A stretch of 64,000 nucleotides of DNA from Asanoa hainanensis (GTDB lineage: Bacteria > Actinomycetota > Actinomycetes > Mycobacteriales > Micromonosporaceae), in contig NZ_FZPH01000004.1 in the NCBI RefSeq assembly GCF_900188485.1, positions 129,304 to 193,303 on the forward strand. Direction: 5' to 3'. The notes under the pieces were generated by a model. It saw nothing but the letters and a program-made list of their open reading frames with translations, was not told where the DNA came from and made no database searches. Shown piece after piece: positions 24,200-32,979 of this stretch (position 1 is its first letter; the number at the start of each line of letters is the position of its first letter). The position numbers and the translations under genes are program-made.

Positions 24200-24862
24200 A
24201 TGGAAACCGTCGAGCGCGTCGTCACCGACCGGGGTGAGCTGGTCCTCCGCCGCGACGGCGCCGACTACGAGCTGATCAGCAACGGTGTGTTCCTGATGGA
24301 CACCCGCTCGGGCGCTTCGGAGCGCACGCTGGTCCAGGCCGCGCTGTCCGCCACCGCGCCCGGCGCCCGCCTCTTGATCGGCGGCCTCGGCGTGGGCTTC
24401 TCGCTGGCCGAGGCGGTCGCCTCGCAGACACCGGCGGAGATCGTGGTCGTCGAGATCGAGCCGGCCGTGGTCGCCTGGCACGCGTCGCACCTGAAGGCGT
24501 TCAGCGGCGGAGCGCTCGACGACCCGCGGGTGCGGGTGGTCACGGCCGACCTGGGCCGGTGGCTGGCCACCACCGACGAGCTGTTCGACGCCATCTGCCT
24601 CGACGTCGACAACGGTCCGGACTGGACGGTCTTCGGCGAAAACGCCGCGCTGTACGACGACGCGGGCACGTCGCTGCTACGCGCCCACCTGCACCCGGGC
24701 GGCGTGCTGGCGGTCTGGAGCGCCAACGCGTCGGCCGCCTACCTGGCCCGCCTGACGACCACGATCGGCCCGGTCGAGACCCTACTGACCGAGGTCACCC
24801 ACGGCGAGCCCGACGTCGTATACCTGGCCCGCGCACCTAGGCTTGCGGACAACGACGAATGA
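24200..24862 (+). CDS. Spermidine-synthase-like methyltransferase-fold protein
   Basis: A 220-residue Rossmann-like protein. It keeps the nucleotide loop LLIGGLGVGFSLAEAV, the acidic strand end VVVEIEPAVVAWH and the DAICLDVDNGPDW segment where spermidine synthases carry catalytic acids. It is shorter than true SpeE (about 280-300) and lacks most of its N-terminal beta domain, so polyamine synthesis is not assured. TAGTCT ends 8 bases before the ATG, suggesting leaderless translation. The LtrA gene follows 23 bases after the stop. Confidence 0.75.
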   Translation: METVERVVTDRGELVLRRDGADYELISNGVFLMDTRSGASERTLVQAALSATAPGARLLIGGLGVGFSLAEAVASQTPAEIVVVEIEPAVVAWHASHLKAFSGGALDDPRVRVVTADLGRWLATTDELFDAICLDVDNGPDWTVFGENAALYDDAGTSLLRAHLHPGGVLAVWSANASAAYLARLTTTIGPVETLLTEVTHGEPDVVYLARAPRLADNDE

Positions 24863-24885
24863 CCTGACGCCGTCGCCGGGAGGTC

Positions 24886-26061
24886 GTGCTGAGAGGCCCG
24901 GTGCTGTTCGGCGACCCGGCCCGGCGGTCCGCCAACCTCGAGCTCTTCTTCGACCTGGTCGTCGCCGTCGCGGTGTCGCAGGCCGCCCGGCTGCTGCGGC
25001 TCGACCCGACCTGGCACGGCGCGGGCTTACTCGTGCTGGTGTTCGTGCCGTTGTGGTGGGCCTGGATCGGTTTCACCTTCTACGACAACCGCTACACCGT
25101 CGACGACGCGATCCACCGGGTGTCGGTCCTCGCCGCCGCGATCGGCATGGGCACGCTCGGCCTCAGCCTGACCCGGGTGCCCGGCCCGGGCGTGGTCGTG
25201 CTCGGGCTGGCGTACGTCTTCATCCGGCTGATCCTGATCGGCCTCTACATGCGCGCCCGCCGATCGGAGCCGCGCGCCCGCGGGCAGGCCGGCGGGTACG
25301 CCCTCGGCTTCGGCCTGGCGGTGCTGCTCTGGGCCGCTGGGACGCCGCTGCCGCCGGGGATCCGCCTGGCGGTCTGGGCGGTGGCGGTCGGCGTCGACCT
25401 CGCGACCTCGGTGCTGATCGAACGGCGGGTCGGCCTGCTCCCCGTCGACGCCGACCACCTCGTCGACAGGTTCGCCGCGTTCTTCATCATCGTGCTCGGC
25501 GAGTCGATCATCACTACCGGCGGCCTTGCCGCGGACGCGGTGCGCCGTTGGAATTTCCAGCCGGTGGTGACCTTGATCTGCACGGCGGTGCTGGCGTGTG
25601 CGGTGTGGTGGGGATACTTCGACAGACGGGCGCGCGAACTGCGGGCCGGCGGCCTGCGGTCGTCGGACGCCGGGTGGAACGCCGCGCTCGTGTACGCCTA
25701 CGGCCACTTCCCGATCGTGCTCGGCGTGGTCGGCATCGGTGTCGGTGCGCAGCTCGCCGTGTTGGAGGCCGCCGGCGTGGCGGCCGGTCCGGCCCGGGTC
25801 GTCGCCGCGAGCGGGCTGGCGCTGTATCTGCTGGGCCTGAACCTGCTCACGCTCCTGGGGCGGGTGCCGCTCGCGGACTCGCTGCTCGTCGAGCGCACCG
25901 GGCTGGTCGCCATCCTGGTCGTCATCGCCGTCGTCGGCCCAGCCGGTCCGGCCGCGGGCCTGGCCGCCCTGATCGCGGTGGCGCTCGCGCACGTCCTGCT
26001 CAACGTCTACCGGGGTCGGAGGAGCTCTCTGGTTCGACCGCAGGGTTCAATCGTCGGATGA
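24886..26061 (+). CDS. Low-temperature-requirement A (LtrA) family membrane protein
   Basis: A 391-residue polytopic protein with about eleven membrane helices. The LtrA signature is at the N-terminus (ANLELFFDLVVAVAVSQ), with WWAWIGFTFYDNRY and DRFAAFFIIVLGESIITTG in the middle, as in the Listeria founder of the family. Function is unknown. Start GTG 24886 has GGGAGG only 2 bases away; GTG 24901, behind GAGAGG, is an equally good choice. The stop overlaps the next gene's ATG (ATGA). Confidence 0.87.
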   Translation: MLRGPVLFGDPARRSANLELFFDLVVAVAVSQAARLLRLDPTWHGAGLLVLVFVPLWWAWIGFTFYDNRYTVDDAIHRVSVLAAAIGMGTLGLSLTRVPGPGVVVLGLAYVFIRLILIGLYMRARRSEPRARGQAGGYALGFGLAVLLWAAGTPLPPGIRLAVWAVAVGVDLATSVLIERRVGLLPVDADHLVDRFAAFFIIVLGESIITTGGLAADAVRRWNFQPVVTLICTAVLACAVWWGYFDRRARELRAGGLRSSDAGWNAALVYAYGHFPIVLGVVGIGVGAQLAVLEAAGVAAGPARVVAASGLALYLLGLNLLTLLGRVPLADSLLVERTGLVAILVVIAVVGPAGPAAGLAALIAVALAHVLLNVYRGRRSSLVRPQGSIVG

Positions 26062-27170
26062 CGACCACGGCGCGCCAGCTCAATCGCGCGACTCTCGACC
26101 GGCAGCTACTGCTGGAGCGGCGGTCCGTGTCGGTGGCGGAGGCGGTGCGGCTGTTGTTGGCGGTGCAGGCGCAGGAGCCGGCGTCGCCCTATGTGGCGTT
26201 GTGGAACCGGGTGGCCGGGCTGGACGCCGCCGAGGTCGACCGGGCGTTCGCCGACGGTAGGCTCGTGCGCTCCAGCCTGATGCGGGTCACGCTGCACGCC
26301 GTGCACGGCGGCGACTGGGCCGCTCTGCATGCCGCGATGACGCCGTTGCTGCGGGCGTCGCGGCTGGCCGACTACCGCTGGTTGGAGAGCTCGCTGACCG
26401 ACGCGGAGGCGCTGGCGGCGCTCGACCACCTGGCCGCGTTCGCGACCGAGCCCCGATCCGGCGCGGAGATCCAGGAGATGCTGGCGGGGCGGGTCGCCGA
26501 CCCGGGCCAGATGTGGTGGGCGCTGCGCACGTTCGCGCCGCTGCACTACCGGCCGACCGGGGGTCCCTGGTCGTTCCGGCACCCGGCCGCGTTCGTGACG
26601 GCGCCCGCCGTGGCCGACCACGAGGACTCGGTGCGCCTCCTGGTGCGGCGCTACCTGGCCGCCTTCGGTCCGGCCTCCACATCGGACCTCATGGCGTTCA
26701 CCCGGCTCAACAGCGCCCGGGTCAAGGCGGCCGTCGCGGCCCTGGGCTCCGAGCTGACGGTCCACGACGGCCTGCTCGACGTGGCCGGCTTGACGCTGCC
26801 ACCCGAGGACACCCCGGCGCCGCCGCGGTTGCTGGGGATGTGGGACAACGTCCTGCTGGCGTACGCCGACCGCACCCGGGTGATTCCGGCCGACTACCGC
26901 CCACTCGTGGTGCGGCGCAACGGCGACGTGCTGCCGACGCTGTTGGTCGACGGCTACGTCGCGGGCGTCTGGCGACCTGCCGAGGACGGCACCGGCATCG
27001 AGGCGTCCGCCTTCCATCCGCTGTCCGAGGACGCTTGGGCGGGGCTGGCGGCCGAGGCGGGTGCGTTGTCGGCCTTCCTCGCGGACCGCGACCCGACCGT
27101 CTACCGCCGCTACCGCCACTGGTGGACCAAAGGCATCCCGGCCGCCGAGGTACGGGTGCTGCCGGCCTGA
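26058..27170 (+). CDS. Winged-helix AlkZ-like protein (HTH_42 family)
   Basis: A 370-residue protein starting at ATG 26058, overlapping the LtrA stop by 4 bases. The conserved opening (RLLLAVQAQEPASPYVALWNR) and SLMRVTLHAVHGGDWAAL are the signature of the HTH_42 family. This includes AlkZ, a DNA glycosylase that opens interstrand crosslinks in natural-product producers; the QxQ in VQAQEP corresponds to its catalytic motif. Tandem winged helices follow (FGPASTSDLMAFTRLNSARVKAAVAAL). The QxQ variant supports glycosylase activity but this is inference; most members are uncharacterised. Confidence 0.8.
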   Translation: MTTTARQLNRATLDRQLLLERRSVSVAEAVRLLLAVQAQEPASPYVALWNRVAGLDAAEVDRAFADGRLVRSSLMRVTLHAVHGGDWAALHAAMTPLLRASRLADYRWLESSLTDAEALAALDHLAAFATEPRSGAEIQEMLAGRVADPGQMWWALRTFAPLHYRPTGGPWSFRHPAAFVTAPAVADHEDSVRLLVRRYLAAFGPASTSDLMAFTRLNSARVKAAVAALGSELTVHDGLLDVAGLTLPPEDTPAPPRLLGMWDNVLLAYADRTRVIPADYRPLVVRRNGDVLPTLLVDGYVAGVWRPAEDGTGIEASAFHPLSEDAWAGLAAEAGALSAFLADRDPTVYRRYRHWWTKGIPAAEVRVLPA

Positions 27171-27174
27171 CGGG

Positions 27175-28014
27175 TCAATCGAGTGCGGCGATCAGCGTCT
27201 CCGGGGGCATGCTGGCCGGGCGATCGCTGACCTGGCCGTCTCCGACTTCTACGACCCGCCACACCCCGTCGTCGCGCCGCACCAGGTCGGCCGTCACGAA
27301 CGGGAGTCCGAGCGAGGCGACCAGGGGTTCTACCGCCGTGAGATCGGCCTCCGTCGGCGGAAGGTCGTGCGGGGTGTCCGGGTGCGCCCCGGCCAGCACG
27401 CACGCGCCATCGACCCACCAGGTGCGGACCTCGGCCGACACGAACCGTTCGTAGCGGCGGAGAACGAAGCCGCCGGTCGCCTCGTCGTCGCGTAGTTCGA
27501 GGAACCGGCGCGCCACCCGCCAGGCTGCGGCGGCGTCGTCGAGGTCCGGGATGAAGGCGGCCTCGTTCCAGTAGGCCTTCATGGACTTGCTGTAGTCGCG
27601 CAGCACCGCCGGGCCCGAACCCAGGCTGACACGCGCTCGCTCGAAGTCGGCCTCGTGCCAGCCGTCGGTCCACTCCGACGACGGTGTGACCGGCGCGACC
27701 GCGGCGTACCAGCCGGGCAGCTCGTGCGCCCGCCGGTAGTGGTCCGGGGTGGTTCGCAGGGTTACGCCGCGCGCGGCGAGCGACTCGGCGAACGCCGTGT
27801 ACTCCTCGGCTCGCAGCATCCACCCCCGATAGACGGCCAGGCCTCCGTCCGCGGGCACCGACTGGACAGCCCGATCGGCACCGCCCCCGGTCAACGCGTC
27901 GTGGTCGACGACGGCGACGTCGAGGCCGACGGCCCGCGCGGAGGCGGCCTCGGGTGCGAAATGGTCATCCGGGCGGCGCGGCCCCAGCGGGTCGGCGGGA
28001 ACGAGGAGGATCAC
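27175..28014 (-). CDS. ATP-grasp domain protein (R2K/DUF4343 type)
   Basis: A 279-residue protein with an N-terminal pre-grasp half (ILLVPADPLGPRRPDDHFAPEA) and a C-terminal ATP-grasp half. VLRDYSKSMKAYWNEAAFIPD holds the ATP-binding lysine region, FVLRRYERFVSAEVRTWWVDG the middle strands, and FVTADLVRRDDGVWRVVEVGDGQVSD the metal-binding end. Such proteins ligate carboxylates to amines, often in self-resistance, peptide modification or phage-related contexts, but the substrate here is unknown. It is 7 bases upstream of the SDR end on the minus strand and convergent with the AlkZ-like gene. Confidence 0.75.
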   Translation of the reverse strand: MILLVPADPLGPRRPDDHFAPEAASARAVGLDVAVVDHDALTGGGADRAVQSVPADGGLAVYRGWMLRAEEYTAFAESLAARGVTLRTTPDHYRRAHELPGWYAAVAPVTPSSEWTDGWHEADFERARVSLGSGPAVLRDYSKSMKAYWNEAAFIPDLDDAAAAWRVARRFLELRDDEATGGFVLRRYERFVSAEVRTWWVDGACVLAGAHPDTPHDLPPTEADLTAVEPLVASLGLPFVTADLVRRDDGVWRVVEVGDGQVSDRPASMPPETLIAALD

Positions 28015-28021
28015 GTCGCCG

Positions 28022-28630
28022 CTAGGAGTTGGTTTTGTGGAGTTTGAGGATGCGGCCGGTGATCGGGTTGGCGATCGCCCGCAGGTAGGCCAGGCCCACC
28101 TCGGCCGCCGGGACCGTCGCGAACCCGGGGAAGTACGGGTAGTAGTGCGTCGACTCGGTCAGCACCGTCGGGCTGACGCAGTTGATCCGCAGGCCGCGGG
28201 GCAGTTCGGTGGCCGCCGCTTTGACGAAGCCCTCGACCAGGTGGTTGACGGTGCTGCCGATGGTGCTGTGGCGGGTGTACTCCTCGCTCAGCACGCCGGA
28301 CACCAGCGAGAACGAGCCGCCGTCGGCGATGTGCGGCAGCGCGGCGCGGACCAGGTTGATCTGGCCCATGCCCTTGCCCGCGATCGAGGCCGCCCACTGT
28401 TCGTCGGAGGCCTCCGTCAGTGGCCCTGGAGAGACCTCGCCGGCCGCGCTGGCCACGGCGTCGAACGGGGCCAGGCGGGCGAACAGCGCGTCGAGGCTGG
28501 CCTTGTCGGTGAGGTCCGCCTGGTGCGTGCCCGACGTGCGCCCGACCGTCACCACCTCGTGCCCGTGTGCCTCCAGGGTCGCGCGCACCGCCGCGCCGAT
28601 GTCACCGCTGCCTACCAGAATCACCTTCAT
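28022..28630 (-). CDS. Small SDR-fold protein lacking the YxxxK pair
   Basis: A 202-residue short-chain-dehydrogenase fold protein with the cofactor loop LVGSGDIGAAVRATLEAHGHEVVTVGR, SAAGEVSPGPLTEA and RINCVSPTVLTES. Where classical SDRs have Tyr-xxx-Lys it reads STIGSTVNHLVEGFVKAA, so the usual catalytic pair is absent. I prefer ATG 28630 because TAGCAT on the minus strand ends 7 bases before it (leaderless). ATG 28639 overlaps that box. A perfect palindrome just upstream, and a divergent TetR gene, indicate repression by TetR. Confidence 0.82.
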   Translation of the reverse strand: MKVILVGSGDIGAAVRATLEAHGHEVVTVGRTSGTHQADLTDKASLDALFARLAPFDAVASAAGEVSPGPLTEASDEQWAASIAGKGMGQINLVRAALPHIADGGSFSLVSGVLSEEYTRHSTIGSTVNHLVEGFVKAAATELPRGLRINCVSPTVLTESTHYYPYFPGFATVPAAEVGLAYLRAIANPITGRILKLHKTNS

Positions 28631-28646
28631 GCGGGCCATGCTAGTT

Positions 28647-28663
28647 CTGTCAGCGACTGACAG
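28647..28663. promoter_or_regulatory. Putative TetR operator, perfect 17-bp palindrome
   Basis: CTGTCAG-CGA-CTGACAG lies in the 92-base gap between the small SDR and the TetR gene, immediately upstream of the SDR -10 box TAGCAT, a position that would block that promoter. Confidence 0.75.
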
Positions 28664-28722
28664 CCAAGGCCGAGCCTGTTAGTCACGGCATATTCCGTCA
28701 GGCCGCTGGTACCGTTGCCCGC

Positions 28723-29316
28723 ATGGCGGCGAGCAGCGGGGTGGGACTGCGGGAGCTGACCCGTCGTGCGGTGCGCACGCAGATCGCCGAGACGGCGATG
28801 GAGCTTTTCGTCGCGAAGGGCTACGAGGAGACCACCGTCGACGAGATCGCCGCGGCGGTCGGCATCTCCGGTCGCAGCGTGTTCCGCTACTTCCCGACCA
28901 AGGAGGACATCGTCGTCGGCCTGCTGGACGGCATCGGCGACGAGCTGGCCGCGGCGCTGGCCGCCCGACCCCGCGACGAGCCGCCCTGGGTCGCCCTCCG
29001 CAACGCCATGACCCCCCACCTCGACAGCCTCACGCGCGACAGTGACCGCACGATCGCCACGGCGATGCTCCTCGCCGACACCCCGGCGCTCCGCGGCGCC
29101 CTCCTCGCGAAACGTGCCCGCTGGGCAGAAGCCCTGGTCCCGGACATCAGTCGCCGCCTGAAACTGCCACCGGCCCGCCGCGACCTGGCCGCCCGTTCAT
29201 TGGTCGGAGCCGCTCTGACCTGCCTGAACAACGCGGTGGACGACTGGGCCCGCAGCAATGGCCGAAAACCTCTCGCAAAGCTCCTGGACACGGCAATCGC
29301 CGCAGTTCGGGGATAA
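28723..29316 (+). CDS. TetR-family transcriptional regulator
   Basis: A 197-residue regulator. The helix-turn-helix is FVAKGYEETTVDEIAAAVGISGRSVFRYFPTKEDIV, the FRYFPTKED version common in MftR/AcrR-like actinobacterial repressors. The C-terminal helices (ALVGAALTCLNNAVDDWARSNG in part) form the ligand pocket. TACCGT ends 7 bases before the ATG, indicating leaderless translation. The palindrome at 28647 is the likely operator for the divergent SDR. Confidence 0.92.
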   Translation: MAASSGVGLRELTRRAVRTQIAETAMELFVAKGYEETTVDEIAAAVGISGRSVFRYFPTKEDIVVGLLDGIGDELAAALAARPRDEPPWVALRNAMTPHLDSLTRDSDRTIATAMLLADTPALRGALLAKRARWAEALVPDISRRLKLPPARRDLAARSLVGAALTCLNNAVDDWARSNGRKPLAKLLDTAIAAVRG

Positions 29317-29645
29317 CAGGTTAGGGGTGACCGGCGGCGAGCCTGGACAGCGACGCGTCAGCGAGCGATCCCCGGCGGGAGCGACGGTCGCGCCCCATGC
29401 GAACCCGGGTCATCATCGGTCCCGAACTGCTTCTATCGGGTCTTCAACCGTCCTCAAGGGCTGGTAGAGCGTCCTGTGGGTGGGACTAGGACGGCGACCG
29501 TTCCAGTCAATTCGACATCGATAGCGCTCTCATTCCGAATCTGGCCGACAAACGCGAAGAACAGTCACTTAGCGCCGATCAACCCTGCTACAGTCGTGGT
29601 TCGCTTGGGAAAATGTCGCCGGAAGTCCGCGCAGGGGGCGATGAA
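29317..29645. other. Gene-free stretch upstream of the GGDEF-EAL gene
   Basis: About 330 bases with no supportable gene. A TACAGT at 29589-29594 could be the -10 box of the downstream gene. No clear -35 box, palindrome or terminator was seen. Confidence 0.5.
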
Positions 29646-32600
29646 ATGCCACGTGCGGTCTCGGCCGTCGCGAAGTCGCAGGCCCCCGCGCTTTGGGCTG
29701 GGCTTTTCGTCCTGGTAGGTCTGGCCGCCGCCATCGCATATCTCCTCGTCGACAGCACGACGGCCAGCGGGATCACGTTCGCGGTCGTCGGGGCGGGTGC
29801 AGCGGCCTCGCTGGTCATCGGGTCGGGCCGCAACAGCGCGCGACCTCGGTGGCCCTGGCTGTTGCTCGGGGCCGCCTCCGTGCTGTTCGTGATAGGTGCG
29901 ATCGTGCGGCCCTGGTCCACCGAGCAGACCGGCGCCACCGAACTGATGGGCGACGCGTTCACCCTGCCCGGATATGTGCTGATGTTCGCGGCGCTGGTCG
30001 GCTTTCTCACCGTCAAACACGGGCCCAAACGCCACGCCGTCATCGACGGGATGCTGCTCGGGCTCGGCGCGGGCCTGATCTTCGCGCTGCTGTTCAGCGT
30101 GCCGGCGGCGGGCATCGCCGACCGGTCCGCCGCGGTGTCCACCGTGGCCGGTCTGTACCCCATCTTCGACCTGGTGCTGGTGCTGCTCGTCGCCAACGTC
30201 GCGTTCACCACGGCGATCCGCGGCCCCAGCTACCTCATGCTCATCGGTTCCATGGTGTTGTTGCTGGCCGGCGACATCGGTTACGCCATCATCGGCGTCA
30301 ACGGCACGCTCAACGGCAACCGGCTCATCGACCTGCCCTTCCTCCTCGGTTTCGTGCTGATCGGCGCGTGCGCGCTCCATCCGTCCATGCGACACATCGG
30401 CCGGCGTACGCCGCTGCCCGTCCAGGCCTGGTCCTGGCGCCGCCTGCTGCTGCTCATCCCGGCGCTCGCGGTGCCGTTCGTGCTCACGGCGACGATCCCC
30501 GACCTGAGCCGGCTCGACCGGATCGTGCTGGCCGTGGGTGGCGCGCTGATGGTCGCGTTGCTGCTGCTGCGGTCGGTGTCGGCGGTGCAGGCGTACGCGG
30601 CGGCGCAGCGCGAGTACGAGTACCAGGCCACGCACGACCACCTGACCGCGCTGCCGAACCGGGCCCTGCTCGTCGACCAGGTCGGCCAGATCCTCGCCCG
30701 ACCGACCACCGACCCGGACCGGCCGCTGTGGCTGTACTTCCTCGACCTCGACGGTTTCAAGCTGGTCAACGACTCGTGGGGCCACTACGCGGGCGACCGG
30801 GTGATCGTCGAGGTGGCCCGCCGCCTGCGCCGCACGGTGCCGGCCGGTGCCGCGGTCGCGCGGGTCGGCGGCGACGAGTTCGTGATCGCGCACGTGTCGA
30901 CCGCCGACGAGGCGATCGCGCTCGCCGAGCGGGTGCTGGCCAGCCTCACCCTGCCGCTGCAGGCCACCGCCTCCGACGTGGTGGTGTCGGGCTCGATCGG
31001 CATCGCCGGCTCGGCGGTGGCCAAGACCGACGACGCCGGCTCCGCCTTCATCACCGCCGAGGGCCTGCTGAGGGACGCGGACACCGCGATGTACCAGGCC
31101 AAGGCCGAGGGGCGCGGCCGCTGGGTGCTGTTCGACTCGACCATGCACGACCGGGTACGCGACCGCATCGAGCTCGAGCTGTCGCTGCGCCACGCGCTCG
31201 CGCACGACCAGCTCCGGCTCGCGTACCAGCCGATCGTCCGGCTCAGTGGCGCCCGCCTGACGGGTGTCGAGGCGCTGATCCGCTGGGAGCACCCGACGCG
31301 GGGCACGATCGCGCCGACCAAGTTCATCCCGGTCGCCGAGGAGACGGGGCTGATCACCGACCTGGGCCGCTGGGTGATGCGCGAGGCCCTGCGCCAGCTC
31401 GCCGAATGGCGCCGCAACGACGTGGTCACAGACGAGTTCTGGTTGTCGATCAACGTCTCGCCGCGCCAGCTCCGCGACCCCCGCCTGCCCGGCGAACTGG
31501 CCGAGGCCCTGGCGGAGAACGGCCTGTCCGGCGAGTCGGTGATGCTGGAGATCACCGAGTCGGTGATGGTCGACGGCTCGCAGGTCACCGACCAGGTGAT
31601 GGCCGACCTGCGCGGGCTCGGCGTGCGGCTCGTCGTGGACGACTTCGGCACGGGCTTCTCCGCGCTGGGCTACCTGCGCCGCCACCCGGTCACCGGCGTG
31701 AAGATCGACCGCTCGTTCGTGGGTGGCCTCGGCACCAACCCGGAGGACGAGGAGATCGTCCGCGCCGTGGTCGCGATGAGCTCGGCCCTCGGCCTGACCG
31801 TGGTGGCCGAGGGGGTGCAGACCCAGTCACAGCGGGACGTGCTGCAGGCGCTGGGCGTCGTGTACGGGCAGGGTTGGCTGTGGGGCCGCCCCCAGGACCC
31901 GGAGACCTTCGCCCGCCTCCGCCGCCCGGCCGCCATCGGCCGAGGTGGCGACCTGGCCCCCGCTTCCCGGCCGACCACCGACGAGCCCAAGCGTTCGAAG
32001 GTGGTCGAGGGATTCCCGCGGCTCGGACCGACTCCGGGCGCTAGCGGCGACGACGCCGAAGCGGCCCGCCGCCTGCTCGACCCGATCCCGGGCGAGCCAC
32101 CGATCATCCCCACCCGCCCGACGACGGCCTCGAAGCCTTCGGCTGGCGAGGCAGCGGTCCGCCGCGCGACAGGCGCGAAGCCCGCGCCGGACGAGGCGCC
32201 GACGGGCGCCCGGACGAACGGCGCCGACCCGGCCGGCGGGCTCACGTCGGCTGAGGAGCCGCCCGCCGCACGGACGAACGGTATCGACCCGGCGGGCGGG
32301 CTCGGGTCGGACAAGGACTCGTCCGGCGCCTGGACGAACGGTGCCGACTCGGCGGGCCGGTTCGCGTCGCCTCGACGGCCTTCGGGCGCGAACGGCGTCG
32401 AGGCGCAACTCGGCAGCGACGGGGAGACGGCAAACGAGGGCGGCGATGTTCGTGGGCGCGCGCCTGCCGCTCGCGCGGCGGACGGTGGCGTCGGGCAGTC
32501 GGGCGACGCGGTCGATGCCGGTGCGCCGCCGGCCAACGGGAACGGGTCCGTCGGCGGCGAGACGGTGCCGGCGGATGGTCCCAGATGGACGGTCAACAGC

Positions 32601-32954
32601 CGCCTCAATCTGCTCCCCGCCAGCTCGGAGTCGACGGCGGCGGGTGCCAGGGGCACCACCGCCAACGGCCGGCCTGATGCCACAGCTCAGAACGAGGCGA
32701 ACGGGTCGTCATCGCCAGGACGCGAGGATGGCGACCACGGTTCCGGGGCGGCCAACCTGGTGCCGCCGGCCCCGGTCAAGAATCGCCGTCGGTCGGCGTA
32801 CGACGTGCAGGGCCCTCGGCCGACCCCGGATGCGGCGAACGGCGCGGGCCCGGAACCCGTCGACGAGGTCGAGGTGGCACGGCGCGTTGGCCGCACGCCG
32901 GTCGACCGGTCCGGCCCGATGACGGACGCGAGCCCCGACTACGACGAGAACTGA
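29646..32954 (+). CDS. Membrane GGDEF-EAL c-di-GMP enzyme with long repetitive disordered tail
   Basis: A 1102-residue protein. About nine membrane helices occupy residues 10-310. Then comes a GGDEF domain (THDHLTALPNRALLVDQ; ARVGGDEFVIAH intact; no RxxD inhibitory site at the usual place) and an EAL domain with LTGVEALIRWEHP, INVSPRQL, LEITESVMV, VDDFGTGFSALGYL, KIDRSFV and AEGVQTQ, all catalytic positions present. From about residue 765 on it is a disordered Pro/Ala/Gly/Asn tail of some 330 residues with three repeats of a TNG-x-D-x-AG theme. ATG 29646 has GGGGG upstream; ATG 29613 is possible. It should both make and break cyclic di-GMP at the membrane. Confidence 0.92.
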   Translation: MPRAVSAVAKSQAPALWAGLFVLVGLAAAIAYLLVDSTTASGITFAVVGAGAAASLVIGSGRNSARPRWPWLLLGAASVLFVIGAIVRPWSTEQTGATELMGDAFTLPGYVLMFAALVGFLTVKHGPKRHAVIDGMLLGLGAGLIFALLFSVPAAGIADRSAAVSTVAGLYPIFDLVLVLLVANVAFTTAIRGPSYLMLIGSMVLLLAGDIGYAIIGVNGTLNGNRLIDLPFLLGFVLIGACALHPSMRHIGRRTPLPVQAWSWRRLLLLIPALAVPFVLTATIPDLSRLDRIVLAVGGALMVALLLLRSVSAVQAYAAAQREYEYQATHDHLTALPNRALLVDQVGQILARPTTDPDRPLWLYFLDLDGFKLVNDSWGHYAGDRVIVEVARRLRRTVPAGAAVARVGGDEFVIAHVSTADEAIALAERVLASLTLPLQATASDVVVSGSIGIAGSAVAKTDDAGSAFITAEGLLRDADTAMYQAKAEGRGRWVLFDSTMHDRVRDRIELELSLRHALAHDQLRLAYQPIVRLSGARLTGVEALIRWEHPTRGTIAPTKFIPVAEETGLITDLGRWVMREALRQLAEWRRNDVVTDEFWLSINVSPRQLRDPRLPGELAEALAENGLSGESVMLEITESVMVDGSQVTDQVMADLRGLGVRLVVDDFGTGFSALGYLRRHPVTGVKIDRSFVGGLGTNPEDEEIVRAVVAMSSALGLTVVAEGVQTQSQRDVLQALGVVYGQGWLWGRPQDPETFARLRRPAAIGRGGDLAPASRPTTDEPKRSKVVEGFPRLGPTPGASGDDAEAARRLLDPIPGEPPIIPTRPTTASKPSAGEAAVRRATGAKPAPDEAPTGARTNGADPAGGLTSAEEPPAARTNGIDPAGGLGSDKDSSGAWTNGADSAGRFASPRRPSGANGVEAQLGSDGETANEGGDVRGRAPAARAADGGVGQSGDAVDAGAPPANGNGSVGGETVPADGPRWTVNSRLNLLPASSESTAAGARGTTANGRPDATAQNEANGSSSPGREDGDHGSGAANLVPPAPVKNRRRSAYDVQGPRPTPDAANGAGPEPVDEVEVARRVGRTPVDRSGPMTDASPDYDEN

Positions 32955-32979
32955 CCACCGCCGCCGCGAAGCGGCGATC

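Noticed and set aside
26020-26060. tRNA-like T-loop (GGTTCGA ... GGGTTCAA)
   Set aside because: No acceptor, D or anticodon stem can be drawn around it, and it lies inside the LtrA coding end.
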